Shown here piece by piece: positions 1 through 7,546 of a stretch of DNA of 34,768 bases (positions within the stretch are counted from its first letter, which is position 1; each line of letters begins with the position of its first letter). Both the position numbers and the translations under genes were made by a program. The DNA is from Novosphingobium rosa NBRC 15208 (lineage in GTDB: Bacteria > Pseudomonadota > Alphaproteobacteria > Sphingomonadales > Sphingomonadaceae). Below the pieces are notes generated by a model. The model worked only from the letters and a program-made list of their open reading frames with translations. It did no database searches and was not told the origin of the DNA. The DNA lies in assembly GCF_001598555.1 (NCBI RefSeq), contig NZ_BCZE01000077.1, positions 1 through 34,768 of the forward strand, read 5' to 3'.

Positions 1-3
1 AAA

Positions 4-79
4 TGGTGGAGCCTAGCGGGATCGAACCGCTGACCTCCTGCATGCCATGCAGGCGCTCTCCCAGCTGAGCTAAGGCCCC
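4..79 (-). tRNA. tRNA-Ala (anticodon GGC)
   Basis: Read on the minus strand this is a 76-nt cloverleaf with an encoded 3' CCA. The acceptor stem is GGGGCCT against AGGCTCC (one G-U pair). The anticodon stem is CCTGC/GCAGG around a 7-nt loop ATGGCAT, which puts GGC at positions 34-36 and so reads alanine GCC/GCU codons. The T arm contains GGTTCGATCC. No integrase gene or duplicated 3' end is visible nearby, so there is no sign that it serves as an attachment site here. Confidence 0.96.
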
Positions 80-223
80 GTAACCATTTGAACCGAAACA
101 TCCCTGGGTGGTTTGTTCCGTCCCTGCCTTCCGGCCGGGCCGCCCCACTAGGAGGCAGGCCCAACCTTGGCAAGAGATTTTTTCGCGAAGCTGTCAGAAA
201 AATGAAAACCCCGCGAAAAACTC

Positions 224-541
224 TTAAACTTCGTCCGGCTCGTCGTCGTGACCGGCCACGCCCAGATCGTCGTCGCCGCCCAGATCGACGTCATTGTCCG
301 GCGAATCGCCGTCATCGTCGATGTCCAGATCGTCCTCATCCGCCAGATCGCCATCGGGCGTTGCGGATTCCTTCTTCTGGATTTCCTCATAGGGGATGGG
401 CTGCTTGCTCTTGAGCACCGGCTCGGGCGTCCAGGCATAGCCGCATTCGATGCAGGTAACCGGGTCGCTGTTGCCCAGGTCATAAAAGCGGGTGCCGCAT
501 TTCGGGCAGCCGTGCTTGGCGCCCCATTCTGGCTTGACCAT
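224..541 (-). CDS. FYDLN-acid (TIGR02300 family) zinc-ribbon protein with acidic tail
   Basis: A 105-residue protein of a family common in alphaproteobacteria and of unknown function. The N-terminal half carries two cysteine pairs, CPKC (12-15) and CIEC (30-33), that fit a small zinc ribbon. Between them is the RFYDLGNSDP block that gives the family its name. The last 40 residues are almost wholly Asp/Glu/Gly. The start at 541 is chosen because GAGGAA lies just upstream and the family begins with MVKPEWG; the reading frame stays open further upstream, but that extension does not resemble the family. It is divergent from aroA. No function is assigned; an acidic tail of this kind suggests binding to a basic partner, which is inference. 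Confidence 0.9.
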   Translation of the reverse strand: MVKPEWGAKHGCPKCGTRFYDLGNSDPVTCIECGYAWTPEPVLKSKQPIPYEEIQKKESATPDGDLADEDDLDIDDDGDSPDNDVDLGGDDDLGVAGHDDEPDEV

Positions 542-760
542 GCTGTTCCTCACTGATGCCGCCGTTAATCTGGCGGGCCGCGCGCAGAGGCGCGGAAAAA
601 TATCGTCATGACGCATTGCGAGAGAAGCGCAAGCCCCCCGAAGCGCGTCGCGCCTTGCCATAGCTGGTTCGCGCTGTCAAAAGCCGCGCGATTGGTGGCC
701 CAACAGCAGATATCTGGTGACGGGGCCCCTCCCTGTCAACGCCGACCAGAAAGATCGCCC

Positions 761-2098
761 GTGAGCCATTCCAGCCAGCCCCGCCCCCACACCTTCACCG
801 CTGGCGGGGCGCTGAAAGGCACGATCCGCGTGCCCGGCGACAAGTCGATCAGCCACCGCTCGATCATGCTGGGCGCGCTGGCCATCGGCGAGACCCGCGT
901 GACGGGCCTGCTGGAGGGCGAAGATGTGATGTCCACCGCCGCCGCGATGCGCGCCATGGGCGCGACCATCGAAAAGCAGCCGGACGGCGAATGGGTGATC
1001 AACGGCGTGGGCGTGGGCGGCTTGCTCCAGCCCGAAACCGCGCTGGACATGGGCAATTCGGGCACCTCGACGCGCCTGCTGATGGGGCTGGTGTCCAGCC
1101 ATGCCATCACCGCCACCTTTGTGGGCGATGCCAGCCTGTCGAAGCGCCCGATGGGCCGGGTGATCGATCCGCTCTCCAGCATGGGCGCGCAGTTCACGGC
1201 CTCCGAGGGTGGCCGCCTGCCCCTCACGATGCAGGGCGCCCAGCCCGCCGTGCCGATCACCTACCGCCTGCCGGTGGCCAGCGCTCAGGTGAAGAGCGCG
1301 ATTCTGCTGGCCGGGCTCAACACGCCGGGCATCACTACGGTGATCGAGCCCGTCCCCACCCGCGACCATTCCGAACGCATGCTCCAAGGTTTCGGCGCCG
1401 ATCTCACGGTCGAAGAGGAGAATGGGGAACGCGTGATTCGCATCCGTGGCGAGGCCAATCTGACCGGCCAGACCATCACCGTCCCCGGCGACCCCTCCTC
1501 CGCCGCCTTCTTCATCGTGGCCGCGCTGATCGTGCCGGGCAGCGATGTGCTGATCGAGAACGTCGGCCTCAACCCCACCCGCGCCGGGATCGTCACCGTG
1601 CTACGCCAGATGGGCGGCAGCATCGAGGAGGTGAGCCCCCGCATCGTCGGCGGCGAGCCCGTCGCCGATCTGCGCGTGCGCCATTCCGCACTGAAAGGCA
1701 TCAACGTCGATCCGGCGGTGGTGCCTAGCATGGTCGATGAGTTCCCGGTGCTGTTCGTGGCTGCCGCTCTGGCGGAGGGCCGCACGGTCTGCACCGGGCT
1801 TGAAGAGCTGCGCGTCAAGGAATCGGACCGCATCACAGTGATGCGCGAGGCGCTCGAACTGGCCGGCGCCACCCTGCACGAAACCGAGGACGGCATGGTG
1901 ATCGACGGCACGGCGGGCGCGCCTCTGCCTGGCGGCAACAAGGCCCCGGTCGTCACCCATCTGGACCACCGCATCGCCATGAGCATGGCCGTGGCCGGTC
2001 TGGCCAGCACCGGCGGCGTGGCGATCGACGATGTCAGCCCCATCGCCACCAGCTTCCCCAATTTCATGCCGCTGATGGCCGGGTTGGTCGCGGCTTGA
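761..2098 (+). CDS. aroA: 3-phosphoshikimate 1-carboxyvinyltransferase (EPSP synthase, class II)
   Basis: Transfers the enolpyruvyl group of PEP to shikimate-3-phosphate, the sixth step of the shikimate pathway, in the cytosol. The 445-residue product has the substrate-binding GDKSISHRS (26-34), GNSGTSTR (98-105), SAQVK, RDHSE and NPTR motifs; this combination is the signature of class II enzymes such as Agrobacterium CP4. The GTG at 761 is preferred because it gives a family-typical N terminus; an in-frame ATG at 608 would add 51 unsupported residues. The residue matching CP4 Ala100 is Gly101 here, as in glyphosate-sensitive enzymes. cmk follows 79 bp downstream, the usual alphaproteobacterial aroA-cmk order. 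Confidence 0.97.
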   Translation: MSHSSQPRPHTFTAGGALKGTIRVPGDKSISHRSIMLGALAIGETRVTGLLEGEDVMSTAAAMRAMGATIEKQPDGEWVINGVGVGGLLQPETALDMGNSGTSTRLLMGLVSSHAITATFVGDASLSKRPMGRVIDPLSSMGAQFTASEGGRLPLTMQGAQPAVPITYRLPVASAQVKSAILLAGLNTPGITTVIEPVPTRDHSERMLQGFGADLTVEEENGERVIRIRGEANLTGQTITVPGDPSSAAFFIVAALIVPGSDVLIENVGLNPTRAGIVTVLRQMGGSIEEVSPRIVGGEPVADLRVRHSALKGINVDPAVVPSMVDEFPVLFVAAALAEGRTVCTGLEELRVKESDRITVMREALELAGATLHETEDGMVIDGTAGAPLPGGNKAPVVTHLDHRIAMSMAVAGLASTGGVAIDDVSPIATSFPNFMPLMAGLVAA

Positions 2099-2177
2099 GC
2101 GCGCCAGGCGCCCTGCATGAGGCGCCCCTGCGGACAAGCATGTGGGCGGACCTCGCCCCAGGAATAAGGATTCTGTG

Positions 2178-2798
2178 ATGATTATCGCCGTCGATGGCCC
2201 CACGGCCTCGGGCAAGGGCACGATTGCCAAGGCTCTGGCCGCGCATTTCAACCTGCCGCATCTCGATACGGGCCTGCTGTATCGCGCGGTGGGGCGACAG
2301 GTGGCGCTCGATGGCGGCAATCCGGACGATGCGGGCGATGCGCTGGCCGCCTGCTCCTTCCCCGATTCGCTGCTGGAGGATCCCGAACTGCGCAGCGAGG
2401 CCAGCGGCGGTCTGGCGAGTCGCGTCTCGGTGCATCCTGCGGTGCGGCAGGCGCTCTATGACCGCCAGCGGGCCTTTGCCACGCAGGCAGGCGGCGCGGT
2501 GCTGGACGGGCGCGACATCGGCACGGTGATCGCGCCAGAGGCCCCCGCCAAGCTGTTCATCGTCGCCAGCGTGGACGCCCGCGCCCAGCGCCGTTTTCTG
2601 GAAATGCAGGCCCAGGGCCGCGCCATCACGCTGGAGGAGATCGCCGCTGATCTGGAAGCCCGCGACCGCCGCGACCGGGAACGCGCCGAAGCGCCGCTGC
2701 GCGCGGCTGACGATGCCGTGACGCTCGACACCTCGGATCTGGGCAAGGATGCCGCCATCGCCGCAGCCATCGCCCTGGTGGACAAAGCCTTCGCCTGA
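2178..2798 (+). CDS. cmk: (d)CMP kinase
   Basis: Phosphorylates CMP and dCMP with ATP to feed pyrimidine nucleotide pools. The 206-residue protein opens with a P-loop, GPTASGKGT (7-15), followed by LDTGLLYRAVG and the LDGRDIGTVI segment typical of bacterial cytidylate kinases. The ATG at 2178 has AAGGA seven bases upstream; an overlapping GTG at 2175 would add one residue. It probably shares a transcript with aroA. In many alphaproteobacteria rpsA follows directly, but here an opposite-strand lipoprotein gene lies between the two. Confidence 0.96.
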   Translation: MIIAVDGPTASGKGTIAKALAAHFNLPHLDTGLLYRAVGRQVALDGGNPDDAGDALAACSFPDSLLEDPELRSEASGGLASRVSVHPAVRQALYDRQRAFATQAGGAVLDGRDIGTVIAPEAPAKLFIVASVDARAQRRFLEMQAQGRAITLEEIAADLEARDRRDRERAEAPLRAADDAVTLDTSDLGKDAAIAAAIALVDKAFA

Positions 2799-2819
2799 AC
2801 CTTTGGCGCCTGAAAGGAA

Positions 2820-2843
2820 ATGGCGGGGTTTTCACCCCGCCAT
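2820..2843 (-). terminator. Hairpin between convergent cmk and lipoprotein genes
   Basis: A perfect 10-bp inverted repeat (ATGGCGGGGT and its complement) closes a 4-nt loop. In the minus direction it is followed by TTCCTTTC, so it fits best as the terminator of the lipoprotein gene; it could also stop cmk transcription. A second small hairpin (CCTGAG/CTCAGG, 2862-2877) lies between it and the lipoprotein stop codon. Confidence 0.65.
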
Positions 2844-2888
2844 CCCTGCGTCGATCTCAACCCTGAGACATCTCAGGAATGAACCATC

Positions 2889-3329
2889 TTACTGATGGAA
2901 TTTGGCCTGCCCTTCGTTGTTCTGCACGGGCTTGGGCTTGGGGTGATGGCGATGCTTGGCCTTCTTGGGATGGTGGCGGCGCCATTCGGCCGCTTCCAGC
3001 TTGTGCAGACGCGAGCTGAGCGCGGTGATCTGATCGCCATTGGCCTGAGCGGCATTCGCCGTGGCCTGCGCCTGCTGGGCCGCAGCACCGGCACCCTGCG
3101 CCGCGCTGCCCGCCGCATCGGCGGAACCCTGTGCGCGCTGAGCCGCAGCACCGGCCGCATCGGCGCTACCCTGGGCGCGGGCCGCATCGGCCTGGCCCTT
3201 CTGGCCTTCGACGAAAGCCTGATCGGCGCGTGCCTGCGCCCGCTTCACCGAACCCGTGGTGGCGCAACCGCCAAGAGCCAGCGAACCGGCCACCACGATC
3301 AACGCGAACTTGCCAAAATGTGCCTTCAT
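2889..3329 (-). CDS. Alanine-rich lipoprotein with coiled-coil repeats
   Basis: A 146-residue predicted lipoprotein. A type II signal peptide ends in a lipobox LGGC with the lipidated Cys at 22. Residues 30-105 are dominated by Ala, Gln, Gly, Ser and Asp, with repeated AQGSADAAG units that look like an alanine-zipper coiled coil of the kind found in Lpp-like proteins. The C-terminal 40 residues are basic and His/Lys/Pro-rich (RRHHPKKAKHRHHPKPKP). The start at 3329 has AGAGGA upstream. A role in tethering the outer membrane to peptidoglycan is inferred from the architecture only; there is no C-terminal YRK-type Lpp motif. It sits divergently from rpsA. Confidence 0.82.
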   Translation of the reverse strand: MKAHFGKFALIVVAGSLALGGCATTGSVKRAQARADQAFVEGQKGQADAARAQGSADAAGAAAQRAQGSADAAGSAAQGAGAAAQQAQATANAAQANGDQITALSSRLHKLEAAEWRRHHPKKAKHRHHPKPKPVQNNEGQAKFHQ

Positions 3330-3709
3330 AAGGTCGTATCCTCTTGTGACAGAATGTCGCGAACCGTCGTAAGAATGGCACCCGCCAGCCTAGCCCGAAC
3401 ATGAACGAGCAACAAAACGCGGGATCAGATGCCCCGTTACAAAGATGAACCGAGATTTTCGGGGGCGAATCATCGGGAATCGCTCAATCGACGGCCCCAA
3501 ACCCGCCTATTTCCTTGCGTTTCATGCCGGATTGGCTTAGTGCGCGGCCCGTTCCGACCGGCGTGAGTCTGTCGGAATACCCATGACGGCATACGGCCCC
3601 ATGGGTGGTTCGGCCCTTTTTGGCCCATCTGCCGCATGGTGTGGCAGCTGGAGGAAAGACCGGCGGAGACAACCGCCTGGCCGGAAACATCGACACCAAG
3701 GACTCTTTT
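3330..3709 (+). promoter_or_regulatory. Divergent intergenic region and probable rpsA leader
   Basis: 380 bp without a convincing gene; it must hold the promoters for the lipoprotein gene and rpsA. On the rpsA side there are two hairpins. One is CTGCCGCA paired with TGTGGCAG around a 3-nt loop (3629-3647). The second has GGCGG/CCGCC arms (3662-3677). A Shine-Dalgarno-like GGAGGAAAG (3650-3658) lies between them but has no start codon close by. Ribosomal protein S1 controls its own mRNA through leader structures in E. coli; that the same happens here is inference. Confidence 0.35.
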
Positions 3710-5410
3710 ATGAGCACCCCCTCGCGCGACGATTTTGCCGCGCTTCTTGATGAAACCCTGGGCGGCGCCGCCGCCGGCGGCTTTGAAGGCCGCGTGGTCA
3801 AGGGCACCATCACCGCCATCGAAAACGACAAGGCCGTCATCGACGTGGGCCTGAAGAGCGAGGGCCGCGTGGCCCTGCGCGAATTCGCCGCCCCCGGCCA
3901 GCCGCATGGCCTGAAGGTCGGCGACGAAGTCGAGGTTTACGTTGACCGCGTCGAGAACGCCGAAGGCGAAGCCATGCTGTCGCGCGACCGTGCGCGCCGC
4001 GAAGCCGCCTGGGACAAGCTCGAGAACGAGTTCGGCGAAGGCAAGCGCGTTGAAGGCGTGATCTTCGGCCGCGTGAAGGGTGGCTTCACCGTCGATCTCG
4101 ACGGCGCCGTAGCCTTCCTGCCCGGTTCGCAGGTCGACATCCGCCCCGTGCGTGACGTCACCCCGCTGATGGACGTGCCGCAGCCCTTCCAGATCCTGAA
4201 GATGGACCGTCGCCGCGGCAACATCGTCGTGTCGCGCCGCGCCGTGCTGGAAGAGACCCGCGCCGAGCAGCGTTCGGGCCTGATCCAGAACCTGGCCGAA
4301 GGCCAGATCATCGATGGCGTCGTCAAGAACATCACCGATTACGGTGCGTTCGTGGACCTGGGCGGCATCGACGGCCTGCTGCATGTCACCGACATGAGCT
4401 ACAAGCGCGTCAACCACCCGAGCGAAGTGATCGCCATCGGCGACACCGTCCGCGTGCAGATCGTCCGCATCAACCACGACACGCAGCGCATCAGCCTCGG
4501 CATGAAGCAGCTTGAGTCGGATCCGTGGGATGGCGTGGCCGCCAAGTACCCCGTCGGCGCCAAGCTGCGCGGCACCGTCACCAACATCACCGAATACGGC
4601 GCCTTCGTGGAGCTGGAGCCCGGCATCGAAGGCCTGGTTCACGTTTCGGAAATGTCCTGGACCAAGAAGAACGTCCACCCCGGCAAGATCGTCTCGACCT
4701 CGCAGGAAGTCGACGTGCTGGTGCTGGAAGTCGATTCGGACAAGCGCCGCATCTCGCTCGGCCTCAAGCAGGCCCAGCAGAACCCCTGGGAAGCTTTCGC
4801 CGAGCGTCACCCCGTCGGTTCGACCGTCGAGGGCGAAGTCAAGAACGCGACCGAATTCGGTCTGTTCATCGGCCTGGATGGCGACGTGGACGGCATGGTC
4901 CACATGTCGGACATCGCCTGGGGCATCTCGGGTGAAGACGCGCTGGCCCTGCACCGCAAGGGTGAGCAGGTTTCGGCTGTCGTTCTCGACGTCGATGTCG
5001 AGAAGGAGCGCATCTCGCTCGGCATGAAGCAGCTCGAGAAGGGCGCTCCGGCCGCTGGCGGCGTGGCCGCTTCGGGCTCGAACCTGAAGCGCAACGAAGT
5101 CGTCACCGTGACGGTTCTGGAAGTGCGCGATGGCGGTCTGGAAGTCCAGGCTGGCGAAGATGGTGCCACCGGCTTCATCAAGCGTTCGGACCTGGGTCGC
5201 GACCGCGACGAGCAGCGCCCCGACCGTTTCCAGGCCGGTCAGAAGATCGACGCCATGGTCACCGGTTTCGACCGCTCGAAGAAGCCCAGCTTCTCGATCA
5301 AGGCGCGTCAGCTGCACGAAGAGAAGGAAGCTGTGGAACAGTACGGTTCCTCGGATGCCGGCGCTTCGCTGGGCGACATCCTGGGCGCCGCTCTGAAGGG
5401 CGCCAAGTAA
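3710..5410 (+). CDS. rpsA: 30S ribosomal protein S1
   Basis: S1 binds mRNA on the small ribosomal subunit and helps load structured or weakly SD-led messages. The 566-residue product has about six consecutive S1 (OB-fold) domains. Domains 3 to 5 show the repeated GxVxNITDYGAFVDL / GLLHVTDMS pattern and end in RISLGMKQ or RISLGLKQ. The C terminus (DAGASLGDILGAALKGAK) is typical of alphaproteobacterial S1. The ATG at 3710 follows CCAAGGA and matches the family N terminus; the frame is open upstream to 3605 but that extension has no family similarity. Codon use is more biased than in its neighbours, as expected for a highly expressed gene. A strong terminator follows. Confidence 0.98.
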   Translation: MSTPSRDDFAALLDETLGGAAAGGFEGRVVKGTITAIENDKAVIDVGLKSEGRVALREFAAPGQPHGLKVGDEVEVYVDRVENAEGEAMLSRDRARREAAWDKLENEFGEGKRVEGVIFGRVKGGFTVDLDGAVAFLPGSQVDIRPVRDVTPLMDVPQPFQILKMDRRRGNIVVSRRAVLEETRAEQRSGLIQNLAEGQIIDGVVKNITDYGAFVDLGGIDGLLHVTDMSYKRVNHPSEVIAIGDTVRVQIVRINHDTQRISLGMKQLESDPWDGVAAKYPVGAKLRGTVTNITEYGAFVELEPGIEGLVHVSEMSWTKKNVHPGKIVSTSQEVDVLVLEVDSDKRRISLGLKQAQQNPWEAFAERHPVGSTVEGEVKNATEFGLFIGLDGDVDGMVHMSDIAWGISGEDALALHRKGEQVSAVVLDVDVEKERISLGMKQLEKGAPAAGGVAASGSNLKRNEVVTVTVLEVRDGGLEVQAGEDGATGFIKRSDLGRDRDEQRPDRFQAGQKIDAMVTGFDRSKKPSFSIKARQLHEEKEAVEQYGSSDAGASLGDILGAALKGAK

Positions 5411-5457
5411 GCTTTAACGCTTACCGGCACCTTCAGGCCGCAGCCTGAAACAGAAGA

Positions 5458-5490
5458 CCCGCCCGGACATGCTCCGGGCGGGTTTTTCTT
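5458..5490 (+). terminator. Rho-independent terminator of rpsA
   Basis: A perfect 10-bp GC-rich stem (CCCGCCCGGA and its complement) closes a 5-nt CATGC loop and runs directly into TTTTTCTT. It lies 48 bp after the rpsA stop codon. Confidence 0.93.
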
Positions 5491-5518
5491 TGGCCAGAGC
5501 ATGCTTATAGTGGCCGTC

Positions 5519-5920
5519 ATGCAAGCCAGCTGCCAATGCGGCGCCCTGAGCGCCACCCTGCCCGGCCCCTGTGACCAGATCGTCGCCTGCCACTGCCGCG
5601 CCTGCCAGAGGCGCAGCGGATCGCCCTTCGGCGTGGTGGCCTATTATCCGGCGGATCAGATCGCCCTGACCGGGGAGCCCTCCTCCTACACTCGCATCGC
5701 GGACAGCGGGGGCAGCTTCACCACCTTCTTCTGCCCCACCTGCGGCACGACCCTGTGGTGCACCATCGACCTCAAGCCCGGCATGATCGGCATCCCCGTG
5801 GGCACCATCGAGGAGAAGATCGGCTTTGCCCCCGTCCGCTCGGTCTGGGAGGAGAGCATGCATCCATGGGTGACCCTGCCCGCCGACATCCCCCATTATC
5901 CCAAAGGACGCGCGTCATGA
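5519..5920 (+). CDS. GFA (glutathione-dependent formaldehyde-activating fold) family protein
   Basis: A 133-residue member of the GFA/CENP-V zinc-binding family. Cysteines fall in the family pattern: CxC at 5-7, CHCRAC at 24-29 and CPTC at 72-75, which bind two zinc ions in characterised members. Some relatives speed the reaction of formaldehyde with glutathione, but most are uncharacterised, so the substrate here is unknown. The ATG at 5519 places the first CxC at the usual distance; an in-frame ATG at 5501 is also possible. Its stop codon overlaps the gloB start (ATGA), so the two are translationally coupled, which suggests a shared link to glutathione-bound aldehydes. Confidence 0.88.
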   Translation: MQASCQCGALSATLPGPCDQIVACHCRACQRRSGSPFGVVAYYPADQIALTGEPSSYTRIADSGGSFTTFFCPTCGTTLWCTIDLKPGMIGIPVGTIEEKIGFAPVRSVWEESMHPWVTLPADIPHYPKGRAS

Positions 5921-6684
5921 CCCCACCGCTGACAGTGCACCAGTTCCCCTGCCTCTCCGACAATTACGGCTTCCTGCTGCATGACAAGGCCAGCGGCGAA
6001 ACCGCCGCCATCGACACGCCCGATGGCGAGGAATACCTGCGTCAGGCCGGGTTGAAGGGCTGGCGCATCACCCAGATCTGGAACACCCACTGGCACAAGG
6101 ACCACGCCGGCGGAAACCTGACGATCAAGCAGGCCACCGGCGCCACCATCACCGCCCCCGCCGGAGACGCCGCCAGGATCGAGGGCGTGGATCGCACGGT
6201 GGATCAGGGCGACACGGTTTCACTGGGCGGCTTCACAGGCCATGTCATCAATGTGGGCGGCCATACGCTGGGCCATATCGCCTACCATCTGCCCGAGGCG
6301 GGAATCGCCTTCGTGGGCGATTCGCTGTTCGCTCTGGGCTGCGGGCGGATGTTCGAGGGCACGCCGCAGCAGTTCTGGGCCAGCCTCTCGCGCCTGAAGG
6401 CCCTGCCCGCGCAGACGCAGATCTATTGCGCGCATGAGTACACACAGTCGAACGCACGTTTCGCGGTGCATGCCGATCCGGAGAATGGCGCTCTGGCGGA
6501 TTACGCGGCGGCGGTGGATGCGGCGCGGTCGGCAGGCCGGGCCACGGTGCCCTTCGTGCTGGAGCGCGAGCTGGAAACCAATCCGTTCCTCAGAGCCGAC
6601 GACAGCGCTTTGGCGGAGCGTTGGGGGGGCGGAGATGCCGTGACGGTGTTCGCTGCGCTCAGAGAGGCTAAGAACTCGTTTTAA
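5917..6684 (+). CDS. gloB: Hydroxyacylglutathione hydrolase (glyoxalase II)
   Basis: Hydrolyses S-lactoylglutathione to D-lactate and glutathione, the second step of methylglyoxal detoxification. The 255-residue product has the metallo-beta-lactamase metal site THWHKDH (57-63), a second His in GGHTLGH, the bridging Asp in FVGDSLFALGCGRMFEG, and the CAHEYTQSNARF segment diagnostic of glyoxalase II. The C-terminal part keeps the glutathione-binding ERETNPF-type motif (here ELETNPFLRA). AAAGGA lies upstream of the ATG, which overlaps the stop of the GFA gene by 4 bases. No typical T-tract terminator is seen, but palindromic repeat elements begin about 15 bp downstream. Confidence 0.96.
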   Translation: MTPPLTVHQFPCLSDNYGFLLHDKASGETAAIDTPDGEEYLRQAGLKGWRITQIWNTHWHKDHAGGNLTIKQATGATITAPAGDAARIEGVDRTVDQGDTVSLGGFTGHVINVGGHTLGHIAYHLPEAGIAFVGDSLFALGCGRMFEGTPQQFWASLSRLKALPAQTQIYCAHEYTQSNARFAVHADPENGALADYAAAVDAARSAGRATVPFVLERELETNPFLRADDSALAERWGGGDAVTVFAALREAKNSF

Positions 6685-6689
6685 GAGAA

Positions 6690-6725
6690 AAGGAAGATGC
6701 GAGGGGGTTACCCCCTCGCGCTCCC
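6690..6725 (+). repeat. Palindromic repeat element, copy 1
   Basis: A 10-bp stem GCGAGGGGGT and its complement flank a single central T (6699-6719). The stem is preceded by GGAAGAT and followed by GCTCCC. The same outer sequence, inverted, occurs 180 bp downstream (copy 2), and a related palindrome occurs near 14.9 kb (copy 3). No transposase is nearby. It resembles REP/BIME-type dispersed elements; copy number in the genome cannot be judged from this window. Confidence 0.7.
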
Positions 6726-6897
6726 AGAACGTCTTCCGACGATAGGGGCGTGGCACCCGATCCTTGTGCCTGACCTGTCCACCTGCACCACCTGGGGCGC
6801 CGCAGGCATGAAAGCCAATAGGACTCGCTGTAGTTTCCTGCCTGCGGCGCAGCAAACTGAGCGCAAGGCCGAACCCGATGCGCAACGTAGACATTCA
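6726..6897. other. Spacer between inverted palindromic elements
   Basis: 172 bp between copy 1 and copy 2 with no supported gene. It contains GGCGCCGCAGGCA and, 38 bp on, an inverted near-copy TGCCTGCGGCGCA, so the spacer can itself fold into a long hairpin. The TGCCTGCGGCGCA word recurs near 15.01 kb, beside copy 3. Confidence 0.5.
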
Positions 6898-6935
6898 TGG
6901 GAGCGCGAGGGGATAATCCCCTCGCATTTCCCTTC
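6898..6935 (-). repeat. Palindromic repeat element, copy 2 (inverted)
   Basis: GCGAGGGGAT, a single A, and the complement of the arm (6905-6925). It is preceded by GGGAGC and followed by ATTTCCCTTC, so read on the minus strand it matches copy 1 in layout (GGAA, palindrome, GCTCCC). The stem bases differ from copy 1 in both arms together, so pairing is preserved. Confidence 0.7.
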
Positions 6936-6957
6936 TGACTTTCTGACCCCCGAAACG

Positions 6958-6987
6958 AAAAAACCCCCGCCAAACGGCGAGGGCTTT
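6958..6987 (-). terminator. Rho-independent terminator of the F0 ATP synthase operon
   Basis: On the minus strand CCCTCGCC pairs with GGCGGGGG (one G-U pair) around a 4-nt GTTT loop and is followed by TTTTTT. It lies 26 bp after the atpF stop codon. On the plus strand the hairpin is followed by TTTT, so it may also stop transcription coming from gloB. Confidence 0.9.
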
Positions 6988-7012
6988 TCACGTTCGCAAA
7001 CCGAGCGACAAA

Positions 7013-7546
7013 TCAGATCGAAGCGATCGCCTCGTCTACCTGGGCCTTGTCGTTGGCAGCAGAATAACCGCCAGCGATCAGGCCGCGCGCGGCGCTGGTC
7101 GCGGCCTCGGCGGCCTTGACGCGCAGCTGGGCGACGGCGCCACGCTCGGCGGCCTCGATCTTCTCGGAGGCCATCTTCTCGCGGCGGGCGATCACCTCGG
7201 TGGTGTCGGCCTCGGCCTTGGCGACGATGGCTTCCGCCTCCGCCTTGGCGTGAGCGAGCATGGCCGCCGCGTCCTTCTCGGCGTTGGCGATGCGCGTGGC
7301 GTATTCGGCCTTCAGCGCCTCGGCGTCGGCGCGCAGCGCCTTAGCTTCGTCAAGCTGCTTGCGGATCTCGGCAATGGAATTGTCGAGGCCCTTGGTCAGC
7401 ACGCCCGGCACCTTGAGCACCAGCATGACGACGATCAGCACCGCCATGGAGAGCGCCACCCACATCGGCGGGGTCAGGCCCAGCGCGGTGGGTTCGGCGG
7501 CTTCGCTGGCGGCTTCGGCCAGAACGATCAGGCTCAGGTCAGCCAT
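7013..7546 (-). CDS. atpF: F0F1 ATP synthase subunit b
   Basis: Peripheral-stalk subunit joining F0 to F1. The 177-residue protein has one membrane span near 27-48 (WVALSMAVLIVVMLVL) and then a long Ala/Glu/Lys-rich helix (about 55-160) that forms the stalk coiled coil. Its start overlaps the end of the b' gene by 8 bases. Having two different b-type genes is usual for alphaproteobacteria and cyanobacteria, in which b and b' form a heterodimer. It is the last gene of the F0 operon; the F1 genes are not in this window. Confidence 0.95.
   Translation of the reverse strand: MADLSLIVLAEAASEAAEPTALGLTPPMWVALSMAVLIVVMLVLKVPGVLTKGLDNSIAEIRKQLDEAKALRADAEALKAEYATRIANAEKDAAAMLAHAKAEAEAIVAKAEADTTEVIARREKMASEKIEAAERGAVAQLRVKAAEAATSAARGLIAGGYSAANDKAQVDEAIASI

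Noticed and set aside
4..79. tRNA-Ala as an integration site
   Set aside because: No integrase, no repeated tRNA 3' end and no accessory genes follow within the window.
3470..5317. A 615-codon open frame antisense to rpsA
   Set aside because: Fully overlaps a certain ribosomal protein gene and reads as His/Asp/Ala-rich sequence without a family.
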